Of a stretch of DNA of 64,000 nt, positions 59,119 to 64,000 are shown in pieces. The stretch's first letter is position 1. Each line of letters starts with the position of its first letter. The stretch is from Termitomyces sp. T153. Its lineage: Eukaryota; Basidiomycota; Agaricomycetes; Agaricales; Lyophyllaceae. The stretch is taken from assembly GCA_018296165.2 (NCBI GenBank), contig JACKQL020000036.1:124001-188000 (forward strand). The letters are read 5' to 3'. Below the pieces are notes generated by a model, which made no database searches, was not told the origin of the DNA, and saw nothing but the letters and a program-made list of their open reading frames with translations. Position numbers and translations under genes: made by a program.

Positions 59119-60680
59119 GCAACCACCTACTACTCCTGAAAGCCAAAGGCAACAAGCTAGGATTCAAAGGAGACTTGAACAGTTACAAATGACAGATCCT
59201 GACAATTGTCATGCAAATAGAAACAATAGATCTTTGAAACAGATCAATACTGTGGTTGTCCCACCACTTCAAATGGAAACTGGGGGTATCAATCAATTTA
59301 TGGGAACTGGGGGTTTGAGACCTATAGCCACTGCTTCTGGCTCTTTGCAAAGACCTATTAGGCAAGCAGCAGCTGCTGGTGATCCATTTTTTATGGTCAT
59401 TCCAGAAACTGTTTTGTCTGAAGGGTGGGATGCTCCTTTGCAGAATCCCATTCTTAGAGTGGTGCCACCTCTACCTGCTCCTATACAGAGAAGAGGCAAT
59501 AGAGTCAATCAGTCTGCTGTTGCTCAAGCTGCTATGGTCATTCCAGAAACAGTTTTGTCAGAAGGTTGGGATGCTTCTTTGCAGAATCCCTTACCTAGAA
59601 TGGTGCCACCTTTGCCTGCTCCTGTACACAGAAGGGTCAGAAATGGTCCCTTACCAGAGCTTATAATGGTATCAGCTCCACTTGCTCCCCAAGCACTGTT
59701 AGAAGAGCAACAAAGGCTGAGACAGAGGCAACAAGAGCAGGCACTGGCAATCTTGCAAGAACAACCAAGGCTAAGGCATATTGCTATGGGTACAGAGCAG
59801 GAGAGGCAACAACAAGAGGTACTAGCAGTGTTGCAAGAGCAACAAAGGCTGAGACAAGATCAGGAGAGGCAACAGGCATTGGCCATTCTGAGCCAGGGAA
59901 AGGTTGAGGGAGGAAGAAGAGGTCAGTCAAAGACAACTTGAAAATGCCACTGGGACTAATCAAGTCTAACAGCATATTGATCTGAATCCTGAACATAGGC
60001 CTTTGAATGCAGTTATGGCTCAAAGGATTTTTCAAGGCTGGGAACAGCAACATGAAGCTGATCTGGAAGAGGATTTCAATGATTTAAGTCCTCAGAATGA
60101 TATACCTTCTGAAGATGACTTGGAATATGTTGATCCTGCTGGACATCAACCAGCAGAGCAATTGGATCCTCCCCTTGATGTGCCATTGGGTCTCCAGGAT
60201 GACATACCTTCTGATGATGACTTGGAATATGTTGATCCTGCAAAACATCAACCAGCAGAGCAATTGGATCCTCCCCTTGATGTGCCATTGGGTCTCCAGG
60301 ATGACATACCTTCTCATGATGACTTGGAATATGTTGATCCTGTTCAACAGACTGCAAAAGACTTGGACCCTGCTCTACTCAACTATCCAGCAGGATTACA
60401 AAATCCTGTTGAACAGCCTTCCCTTGAGCTTCCTATTCCACCACAGCTTGGCCCTTTTCAGCCTATTCCAAAAGGAAGGCAACCTTACTTGATTGAATAT
60501 CCTCCACACTATCTTGGTCCTATGACTGTCATATGTCCACACTGCCAAGCTCTACATTTTGATGCTGAAAAGCTCACCAAGTCTACTATTTATAATCCAA
60601 AATTTTGCATGTGCTGCTTACAAGGCCAAGTGAATTTGCCCAGGGCTTCAAGATGCTCCAGCAGATTTATTGAACCTGCT
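59119..60680 (+). pseudogene. Helitron N-terminal region with tandem repeats
   Basis: The first part (59119-59941) contains two copies of a VIPETVLSEGWDA block (about 59397 and 59535) followed by a Gln/Arg-rich coil (QEQPRLRHIA...). A frameshift near 59905 leads to a second part (60003-60680) with two and a half 102-bp units (60096, 60198, 60300), each coding for IPSDDDLEYVDP-type acid repeats. It ends with a Cys-rich motif, CPHCQALHFDAEKL and CMCCLQGQVNLP, that is typical of Helitron proteins. Stops at CAA-to-TAA type positions are present. Confidence 0.7.
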
Positions 60681-63600
60681 CCATGGGCATCATCCACTCT
60701 CTGACACTTTTAAAACATCTATCCATCAATACAATGCAGCCTTTGCATTCACATCTCTGGGAGTCAAAATTGATCATGCCATTACCAATGCTCCTGGACC
60801 ATATAGCTTTAGGATCAATGGAGAACTACATCATTTGACAGGTGCCTTGCTTCCTATTGAAGGTAATCTTCCTGTATATGCACAGCTCTACTTTTATGAC
60901 CAGAATCAGCAATTGGCTTTTCATCAATACAACAATTCCAGGCTGGACTCTCAGATAATGGCCTCTTTGCAGGATATGCTTGCTAGAGTCAATCCCTTCA
61001 TTGACTTATACAAGCAGGCCAGGCAGATTATGGGAGAAGTTCCAGAAGGCCAACCACAAAGGCTTTCTGTCAATCTTACAGCTGATTTTGGAGATCCTTG
61101 ACACTATAATGACCCCAATGAACAGGAGGGGTTGCAGCTGTAATTCCTGGAGATGGCTCAGAGGAGCAATCAAATCATTGTGATATAGTCTTGCACTTGC
61201 ATGGAGGGGAATTGAAGCAGATCAGCCATCTGCATCCATATTACACTCCATTGCACTACACAATCATCTTTCCCACTGGAGAGCCTGGATACTACATCAA
61301 CATTCTTGCCAGACATGGCCCACAAGGGCAACAAAGGACAAATAAGGTCTCTGAAACCTCATACTATGCATATAGGCTTCAACAAAGAACTCTGGAATTC
61401 AATGCTGCTCTACTCTGGAGTGGGAGGCTATTTCGGCAATATGTTGTTGATGCATGGGCTTCAATTGAGCAAACAAAGTTGAATTGGGTTTGGCACAATC
61501 AGAAGAAGATCAGAGCTGAAGTCTATCAGGGAGTGGTGGATGCTGCTGCTGGAGATGAAGAGGTCACCCCACAAAGCTGTTGTGTCATCCTTCCTTCCTC
61601 TCATACTGGAAGTGAATGACAAATGCAGCAATTATTCCAGGACTCTATGGCTATTTGCAGGCATTTTGGAAAACCTGACCTCTTCTTGACTATGACTGCC
61701 AATCCAAAGTGGTCAGAAATTGAAGAAGCTCTCTTGAAAGAACCTGCAATCAATGAGAAGAAGCAAACAGCTGCTGATCAACCTGATATTGTTGCCAGAG
61801 TATTTGAACTCAAGAAAGATGCTTTGGTCAAGGAGATCAAGGAAGGTCTCTTTGGCAGCTGTGTGGCTTATGTTCATACCATTGAATTCCAAAAGAGAGG
61901 ACTTCCACACATGCACATCTTGATCTTTTTCCACCATCATCACAGGATCAAGGATGCACCTGATGTGGATTCCATTGTTTCTGCCCAAATTCCAGATCCA
62001 GTTGCTCAGCCTCAATTGTATCAGGTATTGGCTTTGTTTGAATTCTGGATTCAGTAACTTATCTTTGTTGTCAGGTTGTTACTACCAACATGGTCCATGG
62101 CCCATGTGGAGTTGCCAAACTCAATGCTAAGTGCATGGTAGATGGCAAATGTTCCAAGAAATACCCAAAGGAATTCCAAGAGGCTACTCAGTATGGAGAT
62201 AATGGCTATCCTCAATATGCCAGGCCTAACAATGGGTGCTTCTTTGAAAAGAATGGTCATTGTTATGACAATTGTAATGTTGTGCCATACATCCCTTATC
62301 TCTCAGCTAAGTACAAATGTCACATCAATGTGAAGGTCTGTGCTTCAGTGGAAGCCATCAAGTACATTCACAAGTACATCTACAAAGGCCATGATAGGAC
62401 AACCTTGGAGATTGCTGAAGAGCAGAGGGATGAAATCAAGGAACACTTAGATGCCAGATACATTTCTGCAGCTGAAACATGCTGGCACATCTTTGAATTC
62501 AACATGCATGGAGAGCATCCCCCTGTATATCAATTACCTGTGCATTTTGAGGGCCAACATGAAGTCTACTTTCAGGATAATGAGCCTTCAGAGATGGTAG
62601 TTGCTAGGCCTAATGCAAACAAGACTGCACTCACTGCTTAGTTTGAAGCCAATGCCAAATTCCCTGATAACAACACCACTTATCAGAACTTTCCAACCAA
62701 GTTTGTCTATGAAGCTTCTAAAAGGACTTGGAAGGAGAGGCAAAGAGGAACAGCTATTGGGAGGATGTACTTTGCTTCACCAAAACAGGAAGAAAGGTTC
62801 TACCTTAGGATGCTTCTGACAGTTGTGACCAATGCAACATCATGGGCTGATCTCAGGACAGTCAATGGCCATACCTATCCTACTTACAAGGAGGCATGCA
62901 AGGCCCTTGGTCTTCTAGAAGATGATGCAGAATGGAGGCAGTGTCTTGCTGAAGCTGCTCCAATCCAATCAAGATCAGCTCTCAGACAGCTCTTTTGCAC
63001 TATCCTATTCCACTGTGCTCCTACTACTCCAGAGGCTCTATGGGATGAATTCAAGCATACCATTTGTGATGATATTCAACACAGATTGGAGAATATCAGG
63101 CAGTACAGGGACAGAGTCTCTACTGATGAAGATGTCTATGACTATGGCCTTTATCTGATCAATGACAACCTGGAGAATTTTGGCAAGACTCTTCAAGACT
63201 TTCCAAACATGCCAGAACCCCAACAAGTTTGGAATGTGATTCCAGGCAAGTTGGACATTGTATAAAGAGTTGACATAGATACTGATCAAATGATTTCAGG
63301 AAATAGGCTCATGCAAGAAGAAACAGATTATGATGTTGATGAGTTGAAGAGAAGAGTGGATGAAAACCAGGCCAAATTTAATGGTGAACAACTGGGGGCC
63401 TACAATGAAGTTATGGGCTCTGTTAACACCAACTTGGGCAAGATGATATTCATTCACAGTGCAGGTGGATGTGGCAAAACATTTGTCTGCAACACTTTGG
63501 CTTCTGCTGTTTGGTCCAATGGAGATGTGGCATTATGTGTAGCATCATCTGGGATTGCTGCCTTATTGCTGGAGGGTAGTAGAACTGCACATTCAAGGTT

Positions 63601-64000
63601 CAAAATCCCCATTCCTGCTCTGGGTACATCCATTGCCAATATCAAAAGAGGAACTCAGTTATCTCAACTCCTACTCCAGACCAAAGTTGTCATCTGGGAT
63701 GAAGTTCCAATACAACACAAAAATGCCATTGACTCTGTGGATCAAGAGTTCAGAGACATCCTGGAGAAGGATGTTTCTTTTGGTGGAGTGACTGTGGTGT
63801 TTGGAGGAGATTTTAAGCAAACTCTCCCAGTTATCCAATGAGGACTCAGGCAGCAGATGATTGCTGCTTCACTCAAAAGAGGAAGACTTTGGGATCAGAT
63901 TCAAGTCCACTACTTGGTTCAAAACATGAGATTGGATCAGACTCCTGATCACATTGCTCATGCAGCTTGGTTATTGGATGTTGGTGCTGGAAAAAACCTT
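60681..64000 (+). pseudogene. Helitron Rep-helicase (HUH endonuclease and PIF1 domains)
   Basis: The Rep part carries FITL-type residues DLFLTMTANPKWSE (61675 on), the HUH pair in GLPHMHILIFF (61905-61937), and the two-tyrosine site KYIHKYIYKG (62358-62390). A 50-bp intron at 62025-62074 (GTATTG to TTGTCAG) restores the frame. The helicase part has Walker A GGCGKTF (63467-63485), Walker B VVIWDEV (63687-63708) and VVFGGDFKQTLPVIQ. In-frame stops at 61099, 61617, 62639 and 63839 each fit a C-to-T change of CGA or CAG, and a further stop lies near 63262. The reading frame shifts near 61110. Confidence 0.85.

Larger units (their letters stand above)
58585..64000 (+). mobile_element. Degenerate Helitron, right end beyond window
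   Basis: It starts near the TC of TCTATATATTATG and is followed by a Cys-rich leader, a repeat-rich N-terminal region, a rolling-circle Rep and a PIF1-type helicase, the standard layout. Helitrons move by rolling-circle replication. Frameshifts lie near 59905, 60645 and 61110, and there are several stops. The base before the TC is T rather than A, so the exact left edge could differ. The 3' end is not in the window. Confidence 0.82.

Overview
This window is nuclear DNA from a filamentous basidiomycete, most likely an agaricomycete with a large, repeat-rich genome. The evidence is many short introns of about 45-60 bp, a Fus3/Kss1-type MAP kinase, a multi-intron cytochrome b2-like dehydrogenase, Ty3/Gypsy chromoviruses ending in a chromodomain, and a Rep/PIF1 Helitron. 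I cannot name the species.

Layout. 1-2556 is CpG-poor DNA with nothing recognisable. 2557-17482 is a nest of decayed chromoviruses: an outer plus-strand element, broken by a minus-strand solo LTR (6120-7148) and by a second, complete chromovirus (8610-14823). 17670-18480 may be a SINE-like unit with Pol III A and B boxes. 19322-30310 is the first gene island: MAP kinase (+), SAP/coiled-coil protein (-), FMN-dependent dehydrogenase (+), MBD4-like DNA glycosylase (-) and three-LIM protein (+). 30618-44892 is a second repeat block with a chimeric minus-strand Gypsy element that keeps an intact gag frame, several minus-strand chromovirus fragments and three solo LTRs. 45830-54010 is the second gene island: J-domain protein (+), two unrecognised conserved-looking proteins (-), RNA polymerase III subunit Rpc37/RPC5 (-) and Fap7/adenylate kinase 6 (+). 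54011-64000 holds a minisatellite, a Helitron 5' end on the minus strand, an RNase H fragment split by a solo LTR, and a degenerate Helitron that runs off the right edge.

The genes are mostly in convergent or divergent pairs with 85-330 bp between them. They are CpG-rich, have readable exons and show no internal breaks apart from one awkward intron in the MAP kinase. The repeats are almost free of CpG, and most of their in-frame stops look like C-to-T changes (CGA, CAG, CAA or TGG to stop). This fits methyl-cytosine deamination. Related solo LTRs are found both CpG-rich and decayed, so they form a rough age series. A DNA glycosylase of the class that repairs deaminated methyl-CpG is encoded inside the same window. 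I found no gene cluster that works as a new system. The most unusual structures are the RNase H fragment between two head-to-head Helitron ends, the chimeric retroelement, the internal duplication in the nested chromovirus, and the odd splice in the MAP kinase.
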